Assembly (NCBI GenBank): GCA_031270385.1
Contig: JAISXS010000025.1
Span: 1 to 9,150 of the forward strand
Reading direction: 5' to 3'
Length of the DNA: 9,150 nucleotides
From: Puniceicoccales bacterium
GTDB lineage: Bacteria > Verrucomicrobiota > Verrucomicrobiia > Opitutales > JAIRKQ01
Shown: in pieces, positions 1 to 7,208 of the stretch
Layout of the letters: each line of letters begins with the position of its first letter
Numbering within the stretch: the first letter of the stretch is position 1
Program-made: the position numbers and the translations under genes
The notes under the pieces: generated by a model
The model's input: the letters and a program-made list of their open reading frames with translations, nothing else
Database searches by the model: none
What the model was told of the DNA's origin: nothing

Positions 1-65
1 TCCTTCGCTCTGTGATTCTCGAAATACTTTACTACCCTTTCCCTCAGATCTTTCGAATAGTACAT
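1..65 (-). CDS. IS630-family transposase, N-terminal fragment (partial)
   Basis: The frame starts at ATG 65-63 and runs off the left edge after 21 full codons. It reads MYYSKDLRERVVKYFENHRA. This matches the usual N-terminus of IS630-type transposases, an 'M.YS.DLR..VV.Y.E' opening that leads into a helix-turn-helix DNA-binding domain. A purine-rich stretch, GAGCGAG, directly precedes the ATG. The DDE catalytic domain, if present, is outside the window. With so few residues an unrelated helix-turn-helix protein cannot be fully excluded, but the fit, the TATA-bounded end and the neighbouring TA-flanked repeats agree with one another. Confidence 0.7.
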   Translation of the reverse strand, partial: MYYSKDLRERVVKYFENHRAK

Positions 66-118
66 CTCGCTCTTACCTACTATATTTTTAAACGCCCTCG
101 TCAAGGGGAATTGCTATA
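1..118 (-). mobile_element. IS630-type insertion sequence, 5' end only (cut by window edge)
   Basis: This stretch contains the start of a transposase frame (1-65, minus) and about 50 non-coding bases between that start and a terminal TATA at 115-118. Read inwards from 118 on the minus strand, the end is TATAGCAATTCCCCTTGACG. IS630/Tc1/mariner elements insert at TA and duplicate it, which fits the TATA boundary shared with the next repeat. The end resembles the ends of the small repeats in this window (TATAG..AT....CTTGA..A..GC in common). The other end of the element lies outside the window, so its length, inverted repeat and intactness cannot be judged. Confidence 0.6.
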
Positions 119-185
119 ACGATATTTGACGGAAAGATTCATGTTTTTACGAAAAAATACGCTTTCTTCAGGTAAGATAACTATA
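115..185 (+). repeat. Degenerate short inverted-repeat element (71 bp), first of a train of three
   Basis: The right end (161-185, GCTTTCTTCAGG then TAAGATAACTATA) matches the right end of the better-preserved copies. The left end (TATAACGATATTTGACGG) is more diverged and shares TTGACG with the IS end beside it. The interior has an A/T palindrome, GTTTTTACGAAAAAATAC (144-161). It shares its terminal TATA with the IS on the left and with the next element on the right, as expected for successive insertions at TA. Confidence 0.5.
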
Positions 186-200
186 GTTATCTTACCTGAA
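167..200. repeat. Perfect 34-bp palindrome at the junction of two repeat elements
   Basis: Two exactly complementary 17-base arms (TTCAGGTAAGATAACTA and its complement) meet at 183/184 with no loop. After one mismatch, further partial pairing extends to 161 and 206. The palindrome arises because the right end of one element and the left end of the next are fused through a shared TATA. It is too long for an ordinary operator, and there is no T-run after it that would make it an intrinsic terminator for radC. Confidence 0.9.
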
Positions 201-287
201 AAGAGCACATTAATTTTCCATCCACGCACGAACTTTCCGTTGGTGCGTCGTTGCACTGGAATGCTTTTGTCAAGCAAGACGACTATA
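182..287 (+). repeat. MITE-like inverted-repeat element, copy A (106 bp including both TA flanks)
   Basis: The left end reads TATAGTTATCTTACCTGAAA. The right end, read on the minus strand, is TATAGTCGTCTTGCTTGACA. It has the same 106-bp span as the copy at 1179-1284 and the same orientation. The interior can form a hairpin between ACGCAC (224-229) and GTGCGT (243-248). No coding frame of its own is convincing. It is most simply a non-autonomous element that inserted at TA. Confidence 0.75.
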
Positions 288-348
288 CTTGACGGGCGGG
301 TCTCTTTTTTTGCAAAAAAGTACGTCTTTTTCAAATGAGATGACTATA
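284..348 (+). repeat. Short degenerate inverted-repeat element (65 bp) abutting the radC stop codon
   Basis: The right end, read on the minus strand, is TATAGTCATCTCATTTGAAA, close to the right ends of the intact copies. The left end, TATACTTGACGGGCGGG, looks like a shortened version of the IS end (CTTGACGAGGGCG). In between is CTTTTTTTGCAAAAAAG (304-320). Its terminal TATA at 345-348 overlaps the TAG stop codon of radC (344-346). Confidence 0.5.
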
Positions 349-1120
349 GCAGACCATGTTCTTTAAAGGAGAAGGCGTCGTTTTGTGAAATAATTACGTG
401 GTCAATTAGGCGAACATCCAGGTATTGTAGGGCAGTCTTTATTGTTCTCGTGCTGCGTTCGTCGTAATCAGACGGTTCTGCCGAACCAGCTGGGTGGTTG
501 TGCGCTATTATCACGGCTGTGGCGTTGGATCGAATCGCCGCCTCAGCTATTTTTCGTGGATAAAATGTGGTTGCTGCGGCTGTCCCCGTCTCCAAACGCT
601 CTATCCCGTTTTTTATTAGCCTCAACCCAGAATCCAACAGCGCCACCTCAACAACCTCAAATTTTAGGTTGGATAACTTATTTTTCCACAACTCGATTGC
701 TTTTGTTGAAGAGTCAAGTACTTGCCCACTCTCTAGCTTTTCACGCAAATATACCACATTCACTGCCCTGATGACCTTCAAGGCAACTGCTGTGGATTTG
801 CCAATACCCCTTACTTTAGTAAGATCGCTTACCTCGGCGTCGAAAATATTGCGCAGTGACCCAAACGTTCCTAATAATTTCTTGGCCAGTGCTTTAACGT
901 CCTTTCTCGGAATGCTCAGTGTCAACAACAATTCGACTATCTCATAATCACAAAGCCCGGCAAATTCAGAACGTAAGAACTTCTCACGCAACCTACTACG
1001 ATGGCCATGGTTTACGGAATTGTCAGTATTTTCCGACACAGATGATTGTCTTTCATGTACGGTTATTACGCTTGGCAGGGACACGTTTTTTTCGTAAAAA
1101 AACAAAAATCCCACCGCCAT
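344..1120 (-). CDS. radC: RadC family protein (JAMM/MPN domain, UPF0758)
   Basis: About 258 residues. The N-terminal helical part begins at 'GHRSRLREKFL' and contains a helix-hairpin-helix (KVRGIGKSTAVAL, about residues 102-114). The C-terminal JAMM metal-binding domain has the signature AHNHPAGSAEPSDYD, with ligands H207, H209 and D220, and ends in the family-typical 'FSFKEHGLL'. Once named a DNA repair protein, RadC is now seen as a metalloprotease-fold protein of uncertain role; in some bacteria it is linked to transformation, which would suit nearby dprA and recJ. I chose ATG 1118-1120 because GGA lies 9 bases upstream. ATG 1126 and GTG 1150 are in frame, and the first 35 or so residues are not family sequence. 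The upstream DNA (1118-1180) is an old repeat copy, so the original start may have been changed. The catalytic residues are intact. Confidence 0.9.
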   Translation of the reverse strand: MAVGFLFFYEKNVSLPSVITVHERQSSVSENTDNSVNHGHRSRLREKFLRSEFAGLCDYEIVELLLTLSIPRKDVKALAKKLLGTFGSLRNIFDAEVSDLTKVRGIGKSTAVALKVIRAVNVVYLREKLESGQVLDSSTKAIELWKNKLSNLKFEVVEVALLDSGLRLIKNGIERLETGTAAATTFYPRKIAEAAIRSNATAVIIAHNHPAGSAEPSDYDERSTRTIKTALQYLDVRLIDHVIISQNDAFSFKEHGLL

Positions 1121-1304
1121 AATCATTTTTCCAAAAAAAGCACACTCCACATTCCAAAAAAAACGGGAATTTTTCCGCTATAGTTATCTTACCCGAGAAA
1201 AACACACCTCCTATTCCAAAGAAACGGAAGTTTTACAGCTAAATATCGTTATATAGAATGCTTTTCTCAAGCAAGATAACTATAAATATCGTCGTCCAAA
1301 CAGC
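1118..1304 (+). repeat. Older repeat copy split by a nested insertion (parts 1118-1180 and 1283-1304)
   Basis: The left part matches the left half of the intact copy at 1179-1284: CACAC at 1141, ATTCC at 1151, then CGGGAATTTTTCCGCTA against CGGAAGTTTTACAGCTA. Its terminal ATAATCATTTTT is a worn version of the usual end. The sequence resumes after the nested copy as TAAATATCGTCG, which continues the same internal sequence (GCTAAATATCG at 1238-1248). The right end is not recognisable. The left end overlaps the beginning of radC. Confidence 0.6.
1179..1284 (+). repeat. MITE-like inverted-repeat element, copy B, nested in an older copy
   Basis: It spans 106 bp including TA at both outer edges, so the element proper is 1181-1282. 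The left end is TAGTTATCTTACCCGAGAAA. The right end on the minus strand is TAGTTATCTTGCTTGAGAAA. The first ten bases of the two ends are identical and overall similarity is high. Removing 104 bp (element plus one TA) joins CCGC-TA-AATATCG, which matches the continuous sequence inside the element itself. This is direct evidence for insertion at a TA with duplication of TA. Confidence 0.8.
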
Positions 1305-1330
1305 TATAATCACCCTACCCAAAAACAGAA
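1305..1330 (+). repeat. Solo, degenerate end of the same repeat family
   Basis: TATAATCACCCTACCCAAAA resembles the left end TATAGTTATCTTACCCGAGA of copy B. No matching right end follows before dprA, so this is probably a truncated remnant. The rest of the gap up to the dprA stop (1331-1401) holds only a weak hairpin. Confidence 0.4.
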
Positions 1331-1367
1331 TGCTCTACAGTACCCTCTTTCCCTCCTTTACTCTTTG

Positions 1368-1394
1368 AAAACACATATTTCATTGCGAAATGTG
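1368..1394 (-). terminator. Possible weak intrinsic terminator after dprA
   Basis: On the minus strand, CACATTTC (1394-1387) can pair with GAAATATGTG (1381-1372) across a five-base loop, with a two-base bulge, followed by TTTTC. It sits a few bases beyond the dprA stop. The stem is AT-rich and the T-run is short, so termination would be weak. Confidence 0.3.
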
Positions 1395-1401
1395 ATAATA
1401 G

Positions 1402-2538
1402 CTACTTCCTTATCTCAAACAAGCCATCGTAGCGCCGCTTTGCCAGACCACGCATCTCCAACATTTGCAGGGAATTTACTACCCGATTCGCTGGCAACTC
1501 GGAAATCGCTACGACGGAATCTATTGCGGCTGATTTTTCCCTTAACAAAATTTCATAAATCCTTCTTTCAATGGGACACGCTATTTCCGGCATTTTAATC
1601 GACTGGACATACTCCCCATCCACACTTATGCGGAGCACTTGTTGCTTCGGGGTGTCGTCAAGATACGGAAGATCTGCGAAAATATCGTCCACGCACGTCA
1701 GCATTGTCGCTCCATCTTTTATCAGTGCCAAACATCCTGCGCTGGATGGCTGATCAATTCTCCCAGGAACAGCAAATACGTGCCTGCCATATTCCGTTGC
1801 AAACCGCGCAGTAATCATGCTACCACCAAATTTGTCGGATTCCACAACGATGACTGCATGGCACAATCCGGCAATCAATCGGTTACGTATGGGGAACGAT
1901 TGTCTGTCAGCACGCCTACCAAGTGTAAATTCGGAAATGATCGCCCCCCTTTCTGATATCCTCCTGTACAGAGTGGCATTTTCAACGGGATAAACAATAT
2001 CAATTCCATTTCCAAGCACGGCTATCGTTTGCCCACCGGCGGCCAATGCTCCTTCGTGGGCAAAGGTATCTATGCCCCGCGCCATACCGCTAACTATGCA
2101 AAATCCACGTCTTGCCAACTCCATGGCTAGCATTCTGGCAGTCTCGAGACCGTAGAGCGTTGTCGTTCGCGAGCCCACAATTGCTATGTTTTTGCTAAAA
2201 TTGCTAATTTTCCCTATCGTATAAACGCCAATCGGGGCATCGGGAATTTCCCTGAGTAGCGTCGGATAACCATCACAGTTGACGTTCAAGAACCTTCCGC
2301 GAAGAGCCGCCAATTCATTTTCTTCACGGCGAAGGTCAAAATACCTCCAATGATTCATAATACTGTCGATGGATTGCTGATCTAGCACTGTCGTTGACCT
2401 TAGCTGCCCCGCGTCCGCAGAGAAAATACGAAGCACGTCCCCTCGAAAATGAGACAGCAACTTCTTTACTGTGCACGGCCCAATGTTCGGCAACGCATTC
2501 AACACCATGAACGCCTGATTCTCGCTAAGTATGCCCAT
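1402..2538 (-). CDS. dprA: DNA processing protein DprA (Smf)
   Basis: About 378 residues. In natural transformation DprA binds incoming single-stranded DNA, protects it and loads RecA on it; it is also common in bacteria not known to take up DNA. An N-terminal helix-hairpin-helix/SAM-like region (LPNIGPCTVKKLLSHF, about 16-31) is followed by the Rossmann-like DprA core: VGSR at 121-124, SGMARGID at 150-157, FPIRNRLIAGL at 215-225 and FAVPG near 257. A C-terminal winged-helix domain occupies roughly 320-378. All core motifs are intact and the length is normal. I chose ATG 2536-2538 because AGGA lies 7 bases before it; a TTG two codons upstream is less likely. It follows recJ after 78 bases on the same strand, so the two are probably cotranscribed. 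Confidence 0.95.
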   Translation of the reverse strand: MGILSENQAFMVLNALPNIGPCTVKKLLSHFRGDVLRIFSADAGQLRSTTVLDQQSIDSIMNHWRYFDLRREENELAALRGRFLNVNCDGYPTLLREIPDAPIGVYTIGKISNFSKNIAIVGSRTTTLYGLETARMLAMELARRGFCIVSGMARGIDTFAHEGALAAGGQTIAVLGNGIDIVYPVENATLYRRISERGAIISEFTLGRRADRQSFPIRNRLIAGLCHAVIVVESDKFGGSMITARFATEYGRHVFAVPGRIDQPSSAGCLALIKDGATMLTCVDDIFADLPYLDDTPKQQVLRISVDGEYVQSIKMPEIACPIERRIYEILLREKSAAIDSVVAISELPANRVVNSLQMLEMRGLAKRRYDGLFEIRK

Positions 2539-2616
2539 TGGCAAATCCTATGACAGAAATTCCAAACCCTTGCAAGAAAATTTTAGGAAAATTTGGCGAA
2601 AAATGGTAAAAAATCA

Positions 2617-4356
2617 TCAACTTTCCCTGGAAACTCTCCAGTCGACGACGTAGAGACACGTCGACCGTATCCTATTCCACGTCTCCCGATTGACAGTCAC
2701 CAACAAATCCAGCGGTGTGCGCATGGGCGGGATATTATGGGATGCATGCCACGCGACCGCCAACGTTCTCTTCGAATAGCAATCAATTAGCCAAAATTTC
2801 ACGTGTGTTTTTCGGGCACCAAAAGTCTCTGGCAAATTGTGAACTTTTATGTTTTTTAGGAGGAAAATTGGATCGGGATTTTTCTGGCCAAACGGCTGCA
2901 ACATTTCCACCTCATCCATGAATCCGTTGTCGATGTCCTCCAAATTCAACTCCAACGAATATTCGATACTCTCCCCCTGCGGCAAGTTCGCAGAGTATTT
3001 TTGCACGGACTCGTTGAATTTTTTCCTAAATGCATCTATTTTTTCCGGCAATATGGACACCCCGACGGCAAACGGATGGCCACCCCAGGTTTCCAGAAGC
3101 GCGGCACAGTCGCTGAGCACATCTATTAAATTCGGTCCATTCGAACTCCTCCCAGATCCTTTGGCGACGTCACGTTCACTACCGAGCACGATGCACGGTT
3201 TTGCGTAACCCCTGGCAAATTTTCCACTTATGATACCAACAACCCCGGCATGCCAATCCTTGTCGTAGAGCACCAATCCGCTGTCGTTGGCATAGTGCTG
3301 CCTTACCAAATCTTCAGCTTGGCGCGTTATCTCCTTTTCAATGAGTTGCCGCTCCTTGTTCGTTTCATCGAGCTCGTAGGCATAAGTCATAGCTTCGTTA
3401 AAATCATCGCTCAGCATCATTTTTATCGGCAAAATCGCATCTGTCAACCTTCCACAGGCGTTCAACCTCGGACATAGCTTGAACGAAATATCGGAATGGC
3501 GTATGTTCGACCCAGCATGGATATCCGCCGATTTGCACAGCGCCTCGATGCCCGGTCTGCGCATTTTTCCGTTGATAATTTTTAACCCAAATTTGCATAG
3601 TATCCTATTTTCGCCTACCATGTACATCATGTCAGCAATCGTCCCAAGAGTTACCAAATCGAGATCATTCTTCAGCGAATAATTCAATGCACGCTTATCA
3701 TCTTTTTTCCTAAGTACTCGCAGCAAAGCATAGCACAACCTAAAAACTAGACCAACCGTACACAATATTTTATATTTGTCGTAACCCTCTCCATCTCCGA
3801 CGTGCGGATTCACTATGCAGCATCTCGCTACCGGCAATGATTTAGCCTGATGGTGATCGACAACCAATACTTCTATGCCGTTTTTTCTGAGAAAATCTAT
3901 CTCATTGGCAGAATTCGTCCCGCAGTCCAACGCAATCACGGTATCATATTTTTTCTCAGAAAGTATGCGTTCTATTATTTCCGATGACAGGCCGTAACCC
4001 TCACAGGCACGCCTAGGTACGAAAAAATCCGAATTTATCCCAAAAGCTTTTAATACATTGATCAAAAGAGTTATACTGGTTATGCCATCCACATCGTAGT
4101 CACCGACTATCGCAACGCGCGAATTATTTTCTATGATCCGAATCAGCACATCTACGGCTCTATCGACATTCTTTATCTTGAACGGATCGTCCAAATACGC
4201 CAACTTTGGCCATAGAAATTTTTCTGCATCCAACTTAGATTCTATGCCCCTCTGCACCAATATTGCGCACAGCGGAAATCCCACATTCAACGATTTGTAG
4301 AGCATTTCAGCGGTCGATTTTTCATACGGGATCTGTACCCAGGTCTTTCCAGTCAT
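2617..4356 (-). CDS. recJ: Single-stranded-DNA-specific 5'-3' exonuclease RecJ
   Basis: About 579 residues. RecJ degrades single-stranded DNA from the 5' end in recombination, base excision and mismatch repair. DHH phosphoesterase motifs run in order: DYDVDG 86-91, ALDCG around 142-146, VVDHH 165-169 and GTIAD 238-242. PRLNACGR (about 296-303) and the DHHA1 part with HAGVVGI (about 369) and WGGH (about 424-427) follow, then the RecJ OB-like C-terminal domain. All catalytic acidic residues and histidines are present. The start is uncertain. ATG 4356 lies just past the secDF stop and best fits the usual N-terminus (WVQIPYEK...). GTG 4365 overlaps the secDF stop by one base and would be typical of translational coupling. 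ATG 4419 gives 21 extra, non-family residues inside secDF and has no ribosome binding site. Confidence 0.95.
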   Translation of the reverse strand: MTGKTWVQIPYEKSTAEMLYKSLNVGFPLCAILVQRGIESKLDAEKFLWPKLAYLDDPFKIKNVDRAVDVLIRIIENNSRVAIVGDYDVDGITSITLLINVLKAFGINSDFFVPRRACEGYGLSSEIIERILSEKKYDTVIALDCGTNSANEIDFLRKNGIEVLVVDHHQAKSLPVARCCIVNPHVGDGEGYDKYKILCTVGLVFRLCYALLRVLRKKDDKRALNYSLKNDLDLVTLGTIADMMYMVGENRILCKFGLKIINGKMRRPGIEALCKSADIHAGSNIRHSDISFKLCPRLNACGRLTDAILPIKMMLSDDFNEAMTYAYELDETNKERQLIEKEITRQAEDLVRQHYANDSGLVLYDKDWHAGVVGIISGKFARGYAKPCIVLGSERDVAKGSGRSSNGPNLIDVLSDCAALLETWGGHPFAVGVSILPEKIDAFRKKFNESVQKYSANLPQGESIEYSLELNLEDIDNGFMDEVEMLQPFGQKNPDPIFLLKNIKVHNLPETFGARKTHVKFWLIDCYSKRTLAVAWHASHNIPPMRTPLDLLVTVNRETWNRIRSTCLYVVDWRVSRES

Positions 4357-4364
4357 TGCATTCA

Positions 4365-6860
4365 CTAACTCGCCGTCCGCGTTCCGGTGACACGGTGAGA
4401 TCCTCTTTCCCAGTGCCATGCATAGAATATGGGACTTGCGACGAATATGGAGAAAAATGTCCCTATGGCAATTCCAATCATAAATACCAGCGCAAAGTCA
4501 ACGATTACGCCCGATCCGAACAGGTACAATGCGAGTGCTGCAAAGAACGTTGATACACTTGTCAACACAGTTCGCGAAAGTGTCCTTGTTATCGATAAAT
4601 TCACCATGTCTCGGAAAGTCTCAGACCCATTTCCCTTTAATTCTTCCCTAATTCTATCGAACACGACTATTGTGTCGTTGATTGAGTAGCCGACAACCAT
4701 TAAAATGGACGCGACCATTGGTGCAGAAATTTGGTGTCCAAGCGACAAATAAATCAACCCCGTCAGCACGGTGTTCATGATTGTTGAAATCACAGCACCG
4801 ATGCCATAGCCAATTTCAAAGCGAAAGGCGACGTACACCATTATACCAACCATCGATAGCAGAACTGAAGTCACCGCATTTGCCTTGATCCCCTGACCAA
4901 TGGATGCTCCAATCTCAGTTTTTTTCGCGAGCACGAGATCGTAATCCCCAAACTTATCTCTAAGAGATTCGAACAACTTTTCTCCACTACCCAATGTACT
5001 TTGAATGCGCAGAATTTCTTCGCTTTCGCTGGCTGATTTTTGGTATACGGAAACAACTTCGCCGATGCCATTTGCCGCCGCTACTCTATCAATCTCATTC
5101 ATCGGTATTTTTTTATCAAACTTTATCGTGATCTCGTCACCGCCGGTAAAGTCTATGCCATAAATTTTCGTATGCCGCGAAGCAACAACAGCAACGCACG
5201 CAATAACTGCTACCACATATGCAATGAAAACATATTTCGAATATTTCAAAAAATCCAATTCGAATGGTCTAAACCTGAGGTTCGGCACCAGTGTTTTCAC
5301 AAAACCTCTGCCAACCAATATTTCCAACAACCCCCTGCTAAGAACAAGCGCACAAAATATGGTGGCAAAGATGCCAATGGACAATATTACGCCGAATCCC
5401 CTTATTGGACCGGTCCCGAAATGCACAAGAATTATCGCCGTCAACAGCGTCGTCAAATTCGCATCCACAATGGAAGATAGCGCTCTTTCATGGCCAGCCA
5501 CCAACGCCGCCGCAAGCGATTTTCCGCGAATAATCTCTTCCCGCATCCTTTCGAATATCAAAATATTTGCGTCAACCGCCATCCCTATGGTGAGTACGAG
5601 CGCTGCAATGCCAGGTAATGTGAGCGTGGCACCAATCGTTGCCATGATTCCGAGAGTAATCACAACATTTGCAAGCACAGCAATGAGCGACACAAGTCCA
5701 GCTACGTGGTAATATGCCACCATAAATAGGACGACGACAATCGCGCCTATCAGTGATGCGTTGAGGGAGCTCGTCCTGGCATCTTCTGCAAGCGATGGCC
5801 CAATTTCATTTAATTCTATAAATTTCAACTCCATTTCCAACGGATTATTCAATACATTCGCCAGCTCGAAGGCATCTCGCTGGGAAAAATTTCCTGTTAT
5901 GCTTCCGTGACCGCTTTCTATCGCCGAACGAATGACAGGAGCGGAATACAACCTACCATCCAAAACAATCCCAAGCCTGCGATTTATATTGGCGGACGTT
6001 ACGCTCTCAAAGCGTTTCGTCCCGCTATCCGTCATTGTCAATGAAATTCCATATTCCCCGTATTGACCAACGGTAACACCGGCATGTTTCACCATGCTAC
6101 CGGTCATTTCCGGTATCCTTTTTACAAATGCCAAATCCGGCTTCCCACCGTTGGAATCATCCACTCCATTCTCAAATTCTAAAATCTCATAGCCGATAGG
6201 CGGACGTTCACTCTTGGACTTTGGAACGAGCGTATCGTGCAACAACTTGAACTCTAGCTTTGCCGGCTTCTTTATGGCATCCACGATTTCCGGGTTGTCC
6301 TTCGTTGAAATACCGGGCAGCTGAATTTCTATGCAATTACTACCAAAAATTCTCACCAATGGCTCTGCGACTCCGAGTCCGTCGATACGCTGGCGTATAA
6401 TGTCTATGGCCTTATTCATCTGCTCCGACTTTTCCGTCGCACTCAAGCTATCGAATTTTGTGTCACTCACGCCTAGGACGAACGACACTCCGCCCTTCAA
6501 GTCGAGTCCCTGCTTAATCCTGCTCTTCGAATCGGCAAGAATTGACTCCAATAGAACACTATTTTTTCGATGAAGATTTTTTATATCAGCGACATTTTTG
6601 TTCCTAAAAAATTGTGATAAATCCAAATTTTCCCGATCCGCAACGGTAAGGATCGCCGAAAATAAACCCCTCGCTTTCCCGGAGGCCACCAATTCATTGG
6701 CACGATCAACAAGTTCCATGAAAGATCGTCTGTCATTAGTTACGCAACCAATGACGTACTTGGCAAACGGCCTATCGCGCAGTGGAAACAAATTATAGCA
6801 AGCGATGAGAACAACGGCAATTGATATCAAAATTCTGCGGAACGATGCCATTTTCTCCAT
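4365..6860 (-). CDS. secDF: Fused protein translocase subunit SecDF
   Basis: About 831 residues, SecD and SecF in one chain. SecDF sits in the inner membrane beside SecYEG and uses the proton gradient to help pull proteins outwards. A first membrane helix (about 8-26) is followed by the periplasmic region, opening with QGLDLKGG (117-124), and five more helices of the SecD half with GMAVDANILIFER (426-438). The SecF half starts near 535: one helix, YGIDFTGG (567-574), its own periplasmic domain, and helices with VGYSINDTIVVFDR (723-736) and SITRTLSRT (756-764). Both conserved membrane aspartate motifs are present, so the fusion looks functional. An ATG at 6869 overlaps the yajC stop (ATGA), but AGGA then touches it. 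ATG 6858-6860, with AGGA 9 bases upstream, is my choice. Confidence 0.96.
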   Translation of the reverse strand: MEKMASFRRILISIAVVLIACYNLFPLRDRPFAKYVIGCVTNDRRSFMELVDRANELVASGKARGLFSAILTVADRENLDLSQFFRNKNVADIKNLHRKNSVLLESILADSKSRIKQGLDLKGGVSFVLGVSDTKFDSLSATEKSEQMNKAIDIIRQRIDGLGVAEPLVRIFGSNCIEIQLPGISTKDNPEIVDAIKKPAKLEFKLLHDTLVPKSKSERPPIGYEILEFENGVDDSNGGKPDLAFVKRIPEMTGSMVKHAGVTVGQYGEYGISLTMTDSGTKRFESVTSANINRRLGIVLDGRLYSAPVIRSAIESGHGSITGNFSQRDAFELANVLNNPLEMELKFIELNEIGPSLAEDARTSSLNASLIGAIVVVLFMVAYYHVAGLVSLIAVLANVVITLGIMATIGATLTLPGIAALVLTIGMAVDANILIFERMREEIIRGKSLAAALVAGHERALSSIVDANLTTLLTAIILVHFGTGPIRGFGVILSIGIFATIFCALVLSRGLLEILVGRGFVKTLVPNLRFRPFELDFLKYSKYVFIAYVVAVIACVAVVASRHTKIYGIDFTGGDEITIKFDKKIPMNEIDRVAAANGIGEVVSVYQKSASESEEILRIQSTLGSGEKLFESLRDKFGDYDLVLAKKTEIGASIGQGIKANAVTSVLLSMVGIMVYVAFRFEIGYGIGAVISTIMNTVLTGLIYLSLGHQISAPMVASILMVVGYSINDTIVVFDRIREELKGNGSETFRDMVNLSITRTLSRTVLTSVSTFFAALALYLFGSGVIVDFALVFMIGIAIGTFFSIFVASPIFYAWHWERGSHRVTGTRTAS

Positions 6861-6865
6861 GAAAA

Positions 6866-7207
6866 TCATTCCTGTTTATCAGTTTTGTCCAATTTTGCCT
6901 GGATGTAGGATCGAAAAATCTCAATCTTCGTATCGTCGGAAACCTTCAAAACAAATCGCGACCCCTTAACATTGGAAATTGTACCGACTATCCCAGATGT
7001 TGTTACGACCTTATCGCCGGCTTTCAGCTCCTCTATCATCTTTATCTGGTTTTTTTGCTTTTTCCTCTGCGGAGCTATCAGCAAAAACCACATGCCAGCG
7101 AATAGGAGCACGTACACAACAAGCATCTGCAGGCCGGCGCCAGTCGATTGCTGTTGCCCGGCTGCCGCTTCGGCTACCATGAGCACCGGTCTAAATCCAT
7201 ACACCAT
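6866..7207 (-). CDS. yajC: Preprotein translocase subunit YajC
   Basis: 113 residues, normal for the family. YajC is a small inner-membrane protein that associates with SecDF in the holo-translocon. An Ala/Gln-rich N-terminus precedes one membrane helix (about 26-45), then APQRKKQKNQ and the cytoplasmic domain with the hallmark LKAGDKVVTTSGIVGTI (61-77). The ATG at 7205-7207 has no clear ribosome binding site, but it lies one base after the stop codon of a small upstream frame, so it could be started by translational coupling. ATG 7180 (MVAEAAAG...) would give a more usual YajC N-terminus and is a real alternative. The stop overlaps the start region of secDF, so the two are clearly one transcript. 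Confidence 0.93.
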   Translation of the reverse strand: MVYGFRPVLMVAEAAAGQQQSTGAGLQMLVVYVLLFAGMWFLLIAPQRKKQKNQIKMIEELKAGDKVVTTSGIVGTISNVKGSRFVLKVSDDTKIEIFRSYIQAKLDKTDKQE

Positions 7208-7208
7208 G

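Noticed and set aside
101..338. Open frames of 70-77 codons on both strands across the repeat train
   Set aside because: They are translations of the repeats themselves (GKITIVILP recurs from each end), have no ribosome binding site and overlap each other on opposite strands.
115..348. The repeat train as a CRISPR array
   Set aside because: There are only a few units, each an inverted repeat with unequal length and shared TATA borders; there are no regular spacers and no cas genes in the window.
5040..5712. Plus-strand frames of 146 and 162 codons opposite secDF
   Set aside because: These are shadows of the secDF coding frame, lacking recognisable motifs, while secDF is continuous and complete across the region.
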